Part shown: positions 1-6,632 of the stretch, piece by piece
How positions within the stretch are numbered: position 1 is the first letter of the stretch
How the letters are laid out: each line of letters opens with the position of its first letter
NCBI GenBank assembly: GCA_902772685.1
Contig: CACYBO010000029.1
Span: 1-16,073, forward strand
Direction: 5' to 3'
DNA: 16,073 bases
Origin: an uncultured Eubacteriales bacterium
GTDB taxonomy: Bacteria; Bacillota; Clostridia; Peptostreptococcales; Anaerovoracaceae
Program-made: the position numbers and the translations under genes
Notes under the pieces: generated by a model
Databases searched by the model: none
The model's input: the letters and a program-made list of their open reading frames with translations, nothing else
Told to the model about the DNA's origin: nothing

Positions 1-239
1 ACCTCATAGTATACCGGCACCTGCTCTTTGTTTAAGATGGCTGCGGCACAGATCTCTCCGTCTTCCTCAAGAACAAACATGTCGCCGCGCGCTACAGATT
101 CCCTTGCGGTCTCGGCAGTTGGGTAGATTTCTCTCTTCCATCCTGTCGTGCAAAGGCCGGCTTCTTCCCTGTCGTGAATCTTCCGGTAGATTCTGTCGAT
201 GAACGGTATGTCTTCCTGCGTTGCTTTCCTGATGATCAT
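1..239 (-). CDS. GNAT-family N-acetyltransferase, N-terminal part (runs off the left edge)
   Basis: The first 79 codons of a gene leaving the window are visible. The protein opens MIIRKATQEDIPFIDRIYRK, the usual beta1-alpha1 start of a Gcn5-related acetyltransferase (acetyl-CoA-dependent N-acylation). A later stretch, MFVLEEDGEICAAAILN, fits the beta2-beta3 hairpin. The acetyl-CoA-binding motif lies beyond the edge, so the substrate cannot be guessed. The ATG (239..237) overlaps the TGA of the upstream aminotransferase gene (238..236) as ATGA, which suggests translational coupling and one transcript. The family call rests on N-terminal pattern only. Confidence 0.72.
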   Translation of the reverse strand, partial: MIIRKATQEDIPFIDRIYRKIHDREEAGLCTTGWKREIYPTAETARESVARGDMFVLEEDGEICAAAILNKEQVPVYYE

Positions 240-1447
240 ATAAACACGTATTCTCCCATTCTCCTGAACGCCTCTTCCAGGCGGCTTCTCGGCGACGCGA
301 GGTTCAGACGGATGTGACATGGTCCTTCAAACTTTCTTCCGTCCTGCCAGCCCACGCCGACCCGCCAGCCGGCTTTAACCACCTCGTCAATGGTTTTGCC
401 CGACTTCTCGCAGTACCCTGTGCAGTCGAGGAACAGCATATATGTTCCCTCTGTCATCACCGTCTCAACGCCTTCAAAATGCGTCGAAATATAATCACAT
501 GCCCACCTTGCGTTTTCTTCCAGCACCTGCAGAAGTTCTCCGGTCCATTCCCGGCCCTCCTCACTGTATGCGCCGATCAGCGCGTGCATCGAGAGGACAT
601 TCATTTCGTTATAGTGGGTATCCAGACCGTGCTTTGTTATTATCTGACGGAGTTCATCATTGTAGATGATGTGATAGCTTCCGATGAGTCCGGCGAGGTT
701 GAAGGTTTTGCTCGGCGCATAAGCCGCCACCACATGTTCGCGCGCCCAGTCATTCACACACTGGGTAGGAATATGTTTATGCCCCGCAAACACCAGATCG
801 GCCCATATCTCATCACTGAGAACCGTCACATCATTTGACTCAAAAACATCCATCGCCTGCTCAAGCTCCGGCATGGTCCAGACGCGTCCGCTCGGATTAT
901 GAGGCGAACAGAATATCACAACTCTGATATCATGTTCCTTTATCTTCCGGTCCATATCCGCGTAATCCATGCGCCAAACTCCGCCGGCGTCCTGAACAAG
1001 AGGGCTGTAGACCGAATTCCTTCCGAGCCCTTCCACGTCCTCTCTGAATCCAACGTATACCGGGCTGTGCAGCAGAATATTGTCTCCAGGCTCAGTGAGA
1101 ACCTGCACTGCGCTGCTCAGGAATCCGTGCACGCCGTTTTCATATCCGATGTGCTCCGCGGTCAGTTTCTCGTGGTATCCTCCCGCCCGGCGCCAGTCGA
1201 TGATTGACTGGTAATATTCATCAGAGTAATTGTAATACCCGAAGAGAGGATGCTCTGCGCGTTCGATCACCCTCCTCGTTATTTCCGGGCAGGTCGGGAA
1301 ATTCATATCCGCTACCCACAGCGGTATGAAATCAAATCCGTCTTCCGGAGCCTCAGGTTCGAACCCCCACTTATACTCGCCTACCGAATCATAGGCAGTC
1401 GCGTCTTTACCTTTTCTGTCGATGACACTCGTAAAATCGTACTTCAT
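236..1447 (-). CDS. MalY/PatB-family PLP-dependent C-S lyase / aminotransferase
   Basis: A 403-residue fold-type I PLP enzyme, full length for the MalY/PatB group (cystathionine beta-lyase-like; cleaves C-S bonds of cystathionine or cysteine conjugates, with some aminotransferase activity). Visible motifs are an opening YDFTSVIDRKG, PLWVADMNF near residue 43, SPHNPSGR around 181-188, SDEIW at 211-215 (Asp212 would pair with the PLP pyridine nitrogen), SKTFN with the Schiff-base Lys247, and a C-terminal RLNLASPRSRLEEAF with the likely carboxylate-binding Arg. The start follows a GGAG sequence in the 21-bp gap after the small membrane-protein gene. The stop overlaps the downstream GNAT start, so the three genes probably form an operon. 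Family is secure; the exact substrate (methionine recycling, cystathionine or an amino transfer) is not. Confidence 0.9.
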   Translation of the reverse strand: MKYDFTSVIDRKGKDATAYDSVGEYKWGFEPEAPEDGFDFIPLWVADMNFPTCPEITRRVIERAEHPLFGYYNYSDEYYQSIIDWRRAGGYHEKLTAEHIGYENGVHGFLSSAVQVLTEPGDNILLHSPVYVGFREDVEGLGRNSVYSPLVQDAGGVWRMDYADMDRKIKEHDIRVVIFCSPHNPSGRVWTMPELEQAMDVFESNDVTVLSDEIWADLVFAGHKHIPTQCVNDWAREHVVAAYAPSKTFNLAGLIGSYHIIYNDELRQIITKHGLDTHYNEMNVLSMHALIGAYSEEGREWTGELLQVLEENARWACDYISTHFEGVETVMTEGTYMLFLDCTGYCEKSGKTIDEVVKAGWRVGVGWQDGRKFEGPCHIRLNLASPRSRLEEAFRRMGEYVFI

Positions 1448-1468
1448 TTTCTCCAGACTCCGATCCTG

Positions 1469-1684
1469 TTATTCCTGACCGTCCTCCTCATCTTTGTTCT
1501 GATACTCATCCAGCCCGCCGTTTTTCACGCCTTTTGCCAGAACCGCGATAATAGCTGCTGCGCACATCAAAAGACCAGCTTTGCCTGCCTTATCTCTGAA
1601 AGAGCCGGTACCTGCCTCTCCGCTGGAATGCAGATCTTTGTGTCCGCCTTTCTGTGTCCAGTCTGTAATGTCTCTTTTGCTCAT
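1469..1684 (-). CDS. small single-pass membrane protein, unknown function
   Basis: A 71-residue protein I do not recognise. It has a polar N-terminus with Lys, Gly and Ser (about 1-36), one hydrophobic segment of about 15 residues (GLLMCAAAIIAVLA, about 37-51), and an acidic tail (DEYQNKDEEDGQE). The coding call rests on a very strong ribosome binding site (AAAGGAGGAAGG) at the right distance from the ATG, plus the neat 21-bp gap to the lyase gene in the same direction. The hydrophobic stretch is short for a full membrane span, so membrane location is an inference. It leads the operon that continues with the PatB-like enzyme and GNAT. Confidence 0.65.
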   Translation of the reverse strand: MSKRDITDWTQKGGHKDLHSSGEAGTGSFRDKAGKAGLLMCAAAIIAVLAKGVKNGGLDEYQNKDEEDGQE

Positions 1685-1723
1685 AATCCTTCCTCCTTTT
1701 CATAAGGTTTATTGTGCGTATCA

Positions 1724-1734
1724 ATTATATTATA
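1724..1734 (-). promoter_or_regulatory. two overlapping -10 boxes upstream of the small membrane protein
   Basis: Two perfect TATAAT hexamers overlap by one base on the minus strand (1734..1729 and 1729..1724) in an AT-rich stretch about 40-50 bp upstream of the ATG at 1684. No good -35 is seen at 16-18 bp, so the promoter call is tentative. Readthrough from tRNA-Leu is the alternative. Confidence 0.4.
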
Positions 1735-1764
1735 TTCAATGAAAAAATAGAACTGATAATTATG

Positions 1765-1799
1765 CAAAAAAGCAAAATGGCGGTCAATTCCGCCATTTT
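1765..1799 (-). terminator. intrinsic terminator of tRNA-Leu
   Basis: A perfect 10-bp inverted repeat (AAAATGGCGG at 1774-1783, CCGCCATTTT at 1790-1799) with a 6-nt loop starts 6 nt past the CCA end of the tRNA. On the minus strand it is followed by a C plus six T residues (1771..1765). This fits a Rho-independent terminator for the tRNA gene. Confidence 0.8.
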
Positions 1800-1804
1800 A
1801 TATC

Positions 1805-1889
1805 TGGTGCGGGTGACAGGACTTGAACCTGCACAGCTATTGCCACAAGAACCTAAATCTTGCGTGTCTGCCAATTCCACCACACCCGC
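1805..1889 (-). tRNA. tRNA-Leu (anticodon UAG)
   Basis: The minus strand folds as a class II tRNA of 85 nt. The acceptor strands GCGGGTG and CACCCGC pair perfectly and CCA is encoded. The anticodon arm CAAGA-TTTAGGT-TCTTG gives anticodon TAG (reads CUA and CUG). A long variable arm lies between the anticodon stem and the T arm (GTTCAAGTC core), as expected for leucine. It has its own promoter and terminator. Confidence 0.96.
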
Positions 1890-1898
1890 GTGATTAAT

Positions 1899-1922
1899 GC
1901 CGAGCCCAAACGCAGCCTCGGC
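1899..1922 (-). other. hairpin in the 5' leader of the tRNA-Leu transcript / after dinB
   Basis: GCCGAG (1899-1904) and CTCGGC (1917-1922) form a 6-bp stem with a 12-nt loop, 10 bp upstream of the mature tRNA 5' end and just past the predicted -10. No T-run follows. It could be a leader structure of the tRNA precursor or a weak transcript end for dinB. Confidence 0.35.
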
Positions 1923-1923
1923 T

Positions 1924-1952
1924 ATTATATCACATAACTTTCGGACTGTCAG
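1924..1952 (-). promoter_or_regulatory. promoter of tRNA-Leu
   Basis: On the minus strand, CTGACA (1952..1947, 5/6 match to the -35 consensus), a 17-bp spacer and a perfect TATAAT (1929..1924) lie about 35 bp upstream of the tRNA. The TGA inside the -35 box is the stop codon of dinB, so the promoter overlaps the end of that gene. Confidence 0.75.
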
Positions 1953-3181
1953 CGTTTGCGCGTCCGTATGTTTGATCCGAGCATGCCTCCCCGCTTTATG
2001 ATATCGTTTCCGAATTTTTCCCTCAAAGCATCTACCGCTCTGTCTGCGTTACGTTCTCTTTCATCCTCCTTCTCATCTCCGAAGAGAGACACCTGCTGCT
2101 GCCCATCCCTGTCAAGCTGCGTCATGGCAAGGCCCATGAGCCTGAGGTTTGTGTGTCCGTCCCAAAGTTCTCTGAACAATTCCTTCGCTGTTTCGTAGGT
2201 CCTGCTCGTTCCGTCTGTCGGCGCATCCAGCATGCGCTGGTGGGAATGCTTCTTCATATCATTTCCGCGTATGGTCACAGAGATGCACGATGCTTTGACC
2301 CCGTCTCTTCTGATGCGCGCCGCCACCGTATCCGCCAGATGCAGAAGCACTTTTTCCCCCTGCTCCCAGCTTGTGATGTTATCATCGAACGTTATCTCGT
2401 TGCTGTACCCCTTGGGCGCCTCCGCCTCGGCCACCACCGGTGAATCATCGATGCCATTTGCGTAATTCCATAGCAGGCTTCCGGCTTTATTCCCGAGAAT
2501 TGCTCTTATGGAATCACGGTCCGCCCTTGCGAGGGCTCCGATCGTTTCAATATGGAGACGCATGAGTTTGTCCACCGATGACTTGCCGCACAGGAACAGT
2601 TCCCCTACAGGCAAAGGCCACATCTTCGTCTCTATCTCCTCCGGGAAAAGTGTGTGTACTTTGTCCGGTTTCTCAAAGTCGCTTGCCATTTTCGCAAGCA
2701 GTTTATTCGATGAAATCCCGATGTTGACGGTGAATCCAAGTTCTCCTTTTATTCTGTCTTTTATCTCATGCGCCGCTTTGACCGGATCCGGATACATACG
2801 GCTCATACCTGTCATATCCAGAAAGCATTCATCAATAGAAAATTCCTCGACAACAGGAGTGTACTCCCTGAGGATCGCCTTGAAAGCATGCGACATCTCT
2901 GAATACAATGTGAAGTCCGACGGCGCGACAACAAGCCCCGGACACTTCCGCAGAGCAGCTGACACCGGCTCACCCGTCACAATGCCGTATTTCTTCGCCG
3001 GCACTGATTTGGCAAGAACGATCGAGGTCCGTTTGGCGGGGTCCCCGCCTATAATAGATGGGATGTCTCTGAGATCCGGTTCTGCGCCGCAGGTTCCTGC
3101 AATCTCCGCATCCCGTCTGCGGCGTACAGCCTCCCAGGACAGATAAGCGCTATTAACATCGATGTGGAAAATTGTTCTCAT
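1949..3181 (-). CDS. dinB: DNA polymerase IV, Y-family translesion polymerase
   Basis: A 410-residue DinB-type polymerase that copies across DNA lesions. The N-terminal palm starts FHIDVNSAYLSWEAV; Asp8 is the first metal ligand and Tyr13 sits at the steric-gate position. SIDE at 115-118 supplies Asp117 and Glu118, and NIGISSNKLLAKMASDFEKP is the typical thumb/palm border. The little-finger domain follows. QVSLF at 363-367 is a good beta-clamp-binding motif, which then leads into a basic tail. The open frame extends 34 codons further upstream, but that part overlaps the EFR1 gene in another frame; the ATG at 3181 aligns with the family start. It begins one base after the EFR1 stop codon without a convincing ribosome binding site of its own, so translation is probably coupled. 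No LexA box was identified. Confidence 0.93.
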   Translation of the reverse strand: MRTIFHIDVNSAYLSWEAVRRRRDAEIAGTCGAEPDLRDIPSIIGGDPAKRTSIVLAKSVPAKKYGIVTGEPVSAALRKCPGLVVAPSDFTLYSEMSHAFKAILREYTPVVEEFSIDECFLDMTGMSRMYPDPVKAAHEIKDRIKGELGFTVNIGISSNKLLAKMASDFEKPDKVHTLFPEEIETKMWPLPVGELFLCGKSSVDKLMRLHIETIGALARADRDSIRAILGNKAGSLLWNYANGIDDSPVVAEAEAPKGYSNEITFDDNITSWEQGEKVLLHLADTVAARIRRDGVKASCISVTIRGNDMKKHSHQRMLDAPTDGTSRTYETAKELFRELWDGHTNLRLMGLAMTQLDRDGQQQVSLFGDEKEDERERNADRAVDALREKFGNDIIKRGGMLGSNIRTRKR

Positions 3182-3182
3182 T

Positions 3183-4028
3183 TTATTCCGCGAACCAGAA
3201 GCGGTTCTCTTTTCTCGCTGTATAATTTGTCTCCAGCATTTCTCTGTGGGACAGGAAGTCCGGATCATCGAAATATCTGGCATCCTTCGGACAGTGTGTT
3301 ACGCAGGCCTGGCATTTGATGCAGATGCCGGGCACACTTGTCACATCAGAAGGGTCGATGGAGCCCATAGCGCAGACGCGGGCACAGGTCCCGCAGCGCA
3401 CGCATTTGCCGGGATCCACAAGAGGCTTTGCCTTGAGGAATACGGCCGGCTCCCCATCCATGCGCTTCGGCCGGTAATAAGGCCCCGGGGGAGTATTGCC
3501 GTCGACATGAAGCGCAGGAAGTTCTGCAAGTCCATCACCACTCCCGGCAGCAATCAACCTCTGACGCACATCGAGCGCAAATGCTTTTGCTTCTTCGAGA
3601 TCCGCTTCATCAGGACGTCCCTGTGCGAGCGTTGTGGCGAAAGCATGCTGCGTCGCAAACGCTGCTGCCCCCGCCGGAATGAACCCGGCGTTCTTCTGCT
3701 CGTAAACCAATTCCGACAAGCCGTCGTCAAAGGCACGGTTTCCGTAACACACGAACGGCAGGGAGATAGTACCATCACCCTTCAGTTTTTGCTGTACAAA
3801 AGGAAGGATCTTGTTGGGCAGTCGCCCCGCATAGACCGGAAGTCCTATGATCAGCAAATCTTCCTGCCCGAAGGCATACTCTCTGCAACGGGCATCCGGC
3901 AATGTAAAATCAATATACTCCGCCGGCGGTCCTTCTGTATCGCCCAGCGCTTCCGCCATTGCCTTTGCAAGTTTTTCTGTATTTCCTGTCGGGCTGAAAT
4001 ATGCCGCCACTACTCGTCTGATCTTCAT
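3183..4028 (-). CDS. EFR1-type flavodoxin / double [4Fe-4S] ferredoxin fusion protein
   Basis: A cytoplasmic redox protein of 281 residues. The N-terminal flavodoxin-like domain (about 1-170) carries the FMN phosphate loop SPTGNTEKLA at 12-21 and LLIIGLPVYAGRLP at 58-71. The C-terminal ferredoxin domain has two [4Fe-4S] motifs: Cys209/212/215/219 and Cys236/239/242/246. This arrangement is the EFR1 family of anaerobic Firmicutes, whose partners are mostly unknown. The open frame could start at 4094, but a promoter (TTGAAA-N16-TATAAT) lies inside that extension. An AGAGGAG sequence sits 6 nt upstream of the ATG at 4028, and directly against an ATG at 4034, so 4028 is preferred. The predicted transcript would start only a few bases before this ribosome binding site. 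It is followed by dinB with a single-base gap. Confidence 0.9.
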   Translation of the reverse strand: MKIRRVVAAYFSPTGNTEKLAKAMAEALGDTEGPPAEYIDFTLPDARCREYAFGQEDLLIIGLPVYAGRLPNKILPFVQQKLKGDGTISLPFVCYGNRAFDDGLSELVYEQKNAGFIPAGAAAFATQHAFATTLAQGRPDEADLEEAKAFALDVRQRLIAAGSGDGLAELPALHVDGNTPPGPYYRPKRMDGEPAVFLKAKPLVDPGKCVRCGTCARVCAMGSIDPSDVTSVPGICIKCQACVTHCPKDARYFDDPDFLSHREMLETNYTARKENRFWFAE

Positions 4029-4047
4029 ATTCATCTCCTCTGTCTCC

Positions 4048-4075
4048 ATTATATCCCAACTTTTTGTGATTTCAA
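4048..4075 (-). promoter_or_regulatory. promoter of the EFR1-dinB operon
   Basis: On the minus strand, TTGAAA (4075..4070), a 16-bp spacer and a perfect TATAAT (4053..4048). Transcription would begin near 4041, leaving a very short 5' leader before the ATG at 4028. Its -35 lies 12 bp from the -35 of the opposite bioB promoter. Confidence 0.78.
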
Positions 4076-4087
4076 TCTGCTTCTCGG

Positions 4088-4116
4088 TTGACATTTTTAT
4101 ATAGTATGTTTACAAT
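4088..4116 (+). promoter_or_regulatory. promoter of bioB
   Basis: A perfect -35 TTGACA (4088-4093), a 17-bp spacer and a -10 TACAAT (4111-4116, 5/6). Transcription would start near 4123, about 34 nt before the bioB ATG. An imperfect BirA-like dyad overlaps both boxes (see findings). Confidence 0.78.
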
Positions 4117-4156
4117 CGACAGAGTGTTACAAATCATTTGCGAAAGGATTATCACC

Positions 4157-5167
4157 ATGTGCAAACCCTGGAATCTGCAGCAGCTTGCTGATGAAATCAT
4201 AAACGGAAGACGTCTGACGAGGGAGGATGATCTGCAGCAGTTCATCACCTGCGATCTGGATGATCTTTGCAAGGGAGCGGATAAAATCCGTCAGGCCTTA
4301 TGCGGTGAAAAGGTCGATCTCTGCACGATCATCAATGGCAAGGCCGGCCGTTGCAGCGAAGACTGCAAGTTCTGCGCCCAGTCAGCCCACAACCACTCGG
4401 AATGCGATGTCTACAGCTTTCTGGATAAGGAAGTGATTCTCGCTGAAGCAAAGGCAAATCAGGCAGAAGGTGTGGACCGTTTCTCAATCGTAACAGCAGC
4501 GAAAACACTGAAGGGGGAAGACTTCGAGAAGGCCGTTGAGGCTTTCCGGCTTTTGCATGAAGAATGCGAACTGGATCTGTGTGCTTCTATGGGGCTGCTC
4601 GACCGGGAGCAGCTGCAGCGTCTATTCGATTGCGGCGTCACCAGCTACCATGAAAATATCGAAACCTCGAAACGCAACTTCCCGAACATCTGCACGACCC
4701 ACACGTATGAAGACAAAATCCAAACGATCCGAACTGCGCAGGAGGTTGGTCTGTGTGTGTGCTCCGGCGGAATCATCGGTATGGGTGAAACCTGGGAAGA
4801 CCGTATTGATATGGCCATCAGTCTGGCGGAACTCGGAATCCAGTCGATTCCAATCAATGCGCTGATGCCGCTCAAGGGTACGCCCTTAGAGAATCTGCCT
4901 CAGCTGACGGAGGATGACATTCTCCGAACGGTGGCTTTCTTCCGCTACATCAATCCAACGGCAAACGTCAGATTGGCCGCGGGCCGTGGCCTGTGCAAAG
5001 GTGACGGACGTCAGGCCTTCTGTTCCGGTGCCAGCGCCACCATCACCGGAAATATGCTGACCACTTCCGGATCGACTATTGCCAGCGACCGGCTGATGCT
5101 GAAGTCACTCGGCCGGGAGGTTGTTACCGAATACAGCGAAGCAAAAACAAACTGCGGCGGGCATTAA
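4157..5167 (+). CDS. bioB: biotin synthase, radical SAM (possible Type II, anaerobe form)
   Basis: A 336-residue radical SAM enzyme that inserts sulfur into dethiobiotin, the last step of biotin synthesis. The SAM-cluster motif CSEDCKFC gives Cys66, Cys70 and Cys73, followed by AQSAHN as in BioB. Of the auxiliary-cluster ligands known from E. coli BioB (Cys97, Cys128, Cys188, Arg260), Cys142, Cys202 and Arg272 match the last three. The Cys97 position, in DRFSIVTAAK, is Ser110. Extra cysteines occur at 200, 280 and 289. The start chosen is the ATG at 4157 with AAAGGA about 8 bases upstream; an upstream extension of the frame runs through the promoter and is rejected. No other biotin gene is in the window, so it probably acts on imported or separately made dethiobiotin. 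It is monocistronic, ending in a hairpin shared with the convergent gadB. Confidence 0.93.
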   Translation: MCKPWNLQQLADEIINGRRLTREDDLQQFITCDLDDLCKGADKIRQALCGEKVDLCTIINGKAGRCSEDCKFCAQSAHNHSECDVYSFLDKEVILAEAKANQAEGVDRFSIVTAAKTLKGEDFEKAVEAFRLLHEECELDLCASMGLLDREQLQRLFDCGVTSYHENIETSKRNFPNICTTHTYEDKIQTIRTAQEVGLCVCSGGIIGMGETWEDRIDMAISLAELGIQSIPINALMPLKGTPLENLPQLTEDDILRTVAFFRYINPTANVRLAAGRGLCKGDGRQAFCSGASATITGNMLTTSGSTIASDRLMLKSLGREVVTEYSEAKTNCGGH

Positions 5168-5173
5168 GCCCGC
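5141..5173 (-). terminator. terminator of gadB, inside the 3' end of bioB
   Basis: GCGGGC (5157-5162) and GCCCGC (5168-5173) form a 6-bp GC stem whose 5-nt loop contains the bioB stop codon. On the minus strand a short CGCAG is followed by a T-rich run (TTTGTTTTTG), which fits a terminator for gadB. On the plus strand the downstream DNA is only weakly T-rich, so termination of bioB here is less certain. Confidence 0.6.
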
Positions 5174-5210
5174 ACGCGCAGTCTCTTCTATATAATTGTC
5201 TTAGTTCTCA

Positions 5211-6632
5211 TTAGTGTGTAAATCCGTACTTGCCGGTCTTGTGTTCATTTGTCAGAACGTGAGCATCTTTCAGCTCGATCAGGCATTGCTGGAAGTCCTT
5301 GATGAAAGCCTCCGCCAGATTGTATGTCAGGTCTGCCCTGCAGACGATACGCTGTACTGTTACCTCGCCCGCTCCGTCAGGCAGAGGATAGGATGGGACC
5401 TGCCAGCCGAACATGCGGAGCCTGTCGGAAAGATCATAGAGATTCCATACGATTTCAGTTCCGTCCCAGTACTTGGCATTAGGCTTCAGTTTATAGCATA
5501 CGATCGGCATGCGGGACCCTCTGTTGTACAGTTCGAACAACCCCGTTTCTTCAATCCATTCGCCGATAACTGTAGCGATTTCCTGTGTCTTCAGATGGAT
5601 CTGGGCGTATCCCTGCCGGCCGAAACGGAGGAAGTTGTAATACTGGCCAACGATCTGGCTGGCGCTTCTGGAGAAATTAATCGCCATGGTCGGCATCTCT
5701 CCGCCCAGATAGCTGACGCGGAAGATCAGTTCTTCCGGCAGATACTTCTGATCCTTCCAGACGACCCAGCCTACGCCCGGGAATGTCAGTCCATACTTGT
5801 GCCCGGATGTCGAGATCGAGACAACGTTATCCAGTCTGAAATCCCATTCGAGCTCCGGCTCTGTAAACGGTGCGAACATGCCGCCGCTTGCGCCGTCGAT
5901 GTGGATCACCAGTTCCGGAAGGTTTGGATGTGTCCGGTTGTATTCACCGACCAGTTTGTCCAGCGTTTCGATGTCATCGTATTCACCGGTGTAAGTAGTT
6001 CCCAGTATCGCCGCGATTCCAATGGTGTACTCATCCACATAGTCCATGACTGTATCCATATCCAGCGTCATGTCGTTCTTTGTGACCGGAACAACGCGCA
6101 GTTCCACGTCCCAGTATGCGCAGAACTTTTCCCAGCAGACCTGATAGGCTGAGCTCATGATCAGGTTCGGCTTTTTGATTCGTACATTCACACCCATTCT
6201 GATGGCCTGATTCCTCCAGCGGAATTTCATGGCCATACCCGCCAGCATACAGGCTTCGCTGCTTCCTACTGTCGAGGTCCCCAGATAATCCGAGCCTTCC
6301 GGTGCATTCCACAGATTCGCCAGAATATTGACGCACCGGTTCTCAAGTTCCGCTGTCTGAGGATACTCCGACTTATCGATGGCGTTTTTGCTCAGAGTCT
6401 CACTCATCAGTTCCACCGCCTGCGGTTCCATATAAGTCTGGCAGAATGTCGCCATATTCAGACGTGAGTTTCCCTCGTCCAAAAGCTGGTTCTGGATCAG
6501 AGCTTTCGCCGCATCCGGGTCAATCGACTCTTCATTCAGGCTGTACTTTGGTATGATTGAACCGTCTTCCTTGTTCCCGTAACCAAAGGCCATACTTCTC
6601 AGTTTTTCTTTGTTTTTTTCTCCGTAAAGCAC
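5211..6632 (-). CDS. gadB: glutamate decarboxylase
   Basis: A 473-residue PLP enzyme converting glutamate plus a proton to GABA and CO2, usually for acid resistance. It is full length for bacterial GadB. Visible motifs are the glutamate-decarboxylase start region FGYGNKEDGSIIPKYSL, LGTSTVGSSEACMLAGMAMK (118-136), HIDGASGGMFAPF at 244-256 with Asp246, and SGHKYG at 276-281 with the PLP-binding Lys279. It ends in GFTH with a terminal His, as in GadB enzymes whose C-terminal tail closes the active site at neutral pH. The start codon is GTG, with AACGGAGGAA seven to eight bases upstream. No GadC-type amino-acid antiporter is adjacent; the divergent neighbour is an OFA-family MFS protein. The gene ends tail-to-tail with bioB, 43 bp away. 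Confidence 0.95.
   Translation of the reverse strand: MLYGEKNKEKLRSMAFGYGNKEDGSIIPKYSLNEESIDPDAAKALIQNQLLDEGNSRLNMATFCQTYMEPQAVELMSETLSKNAIDKSEYPQTAELENRCVNILANLWNAPEGSDYLGTSTVGSSEACMLAGMAMKFRWRNQAIRMGVNVRIKKPNLIMSSAYQVCWEKFCAYWDVELRVVPVTKNDMTLDMDTVMDYVDEYTIGIAAILGTTYTGEYDDIETLDKLVGEYNRTHPNLPELVIHIDGASGGMFAPFTEPELEWDFRLDNVVSISTSGHKYGLTFPGVGWVVWKDQKYLPEELIFRVSYLGGEMPTMAINFSRSASQIVGQYYNFLRFGRQGYAQIHLKTQEIATVIGEWIEETGLFELYNRGSRMPIVCYKLKPNAKYWDGTEIVWNLYDLSDRLRMFGWQVPSYPLPDGAGEVTVQRIVCRADLTYNLAEAFIKDFQQCLIELKDAHVLTNEHKTGKYGFTH

Noticed and set aside
3162..4091. 309-codon open frame on the plus strand
   Set aside because: Antisense to the EFR1 gene; Cys/Arg-rich, without domains, and the opposite frame has clear flavodoxin and ferredoxin motifs.
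4026..4094. Longer EFR1 start at 4094 and longer bioB start at 4088
   Set aside because: Both extensions run through well-formed promoter elements of the same gene, so they would not be in the mRNA.
5214..6152. 312-codon open frame on the plus strand
   Set aside because: Antisense to gadB, whose active-site motifs are intact; no ribosome binding site or recognisable domain.
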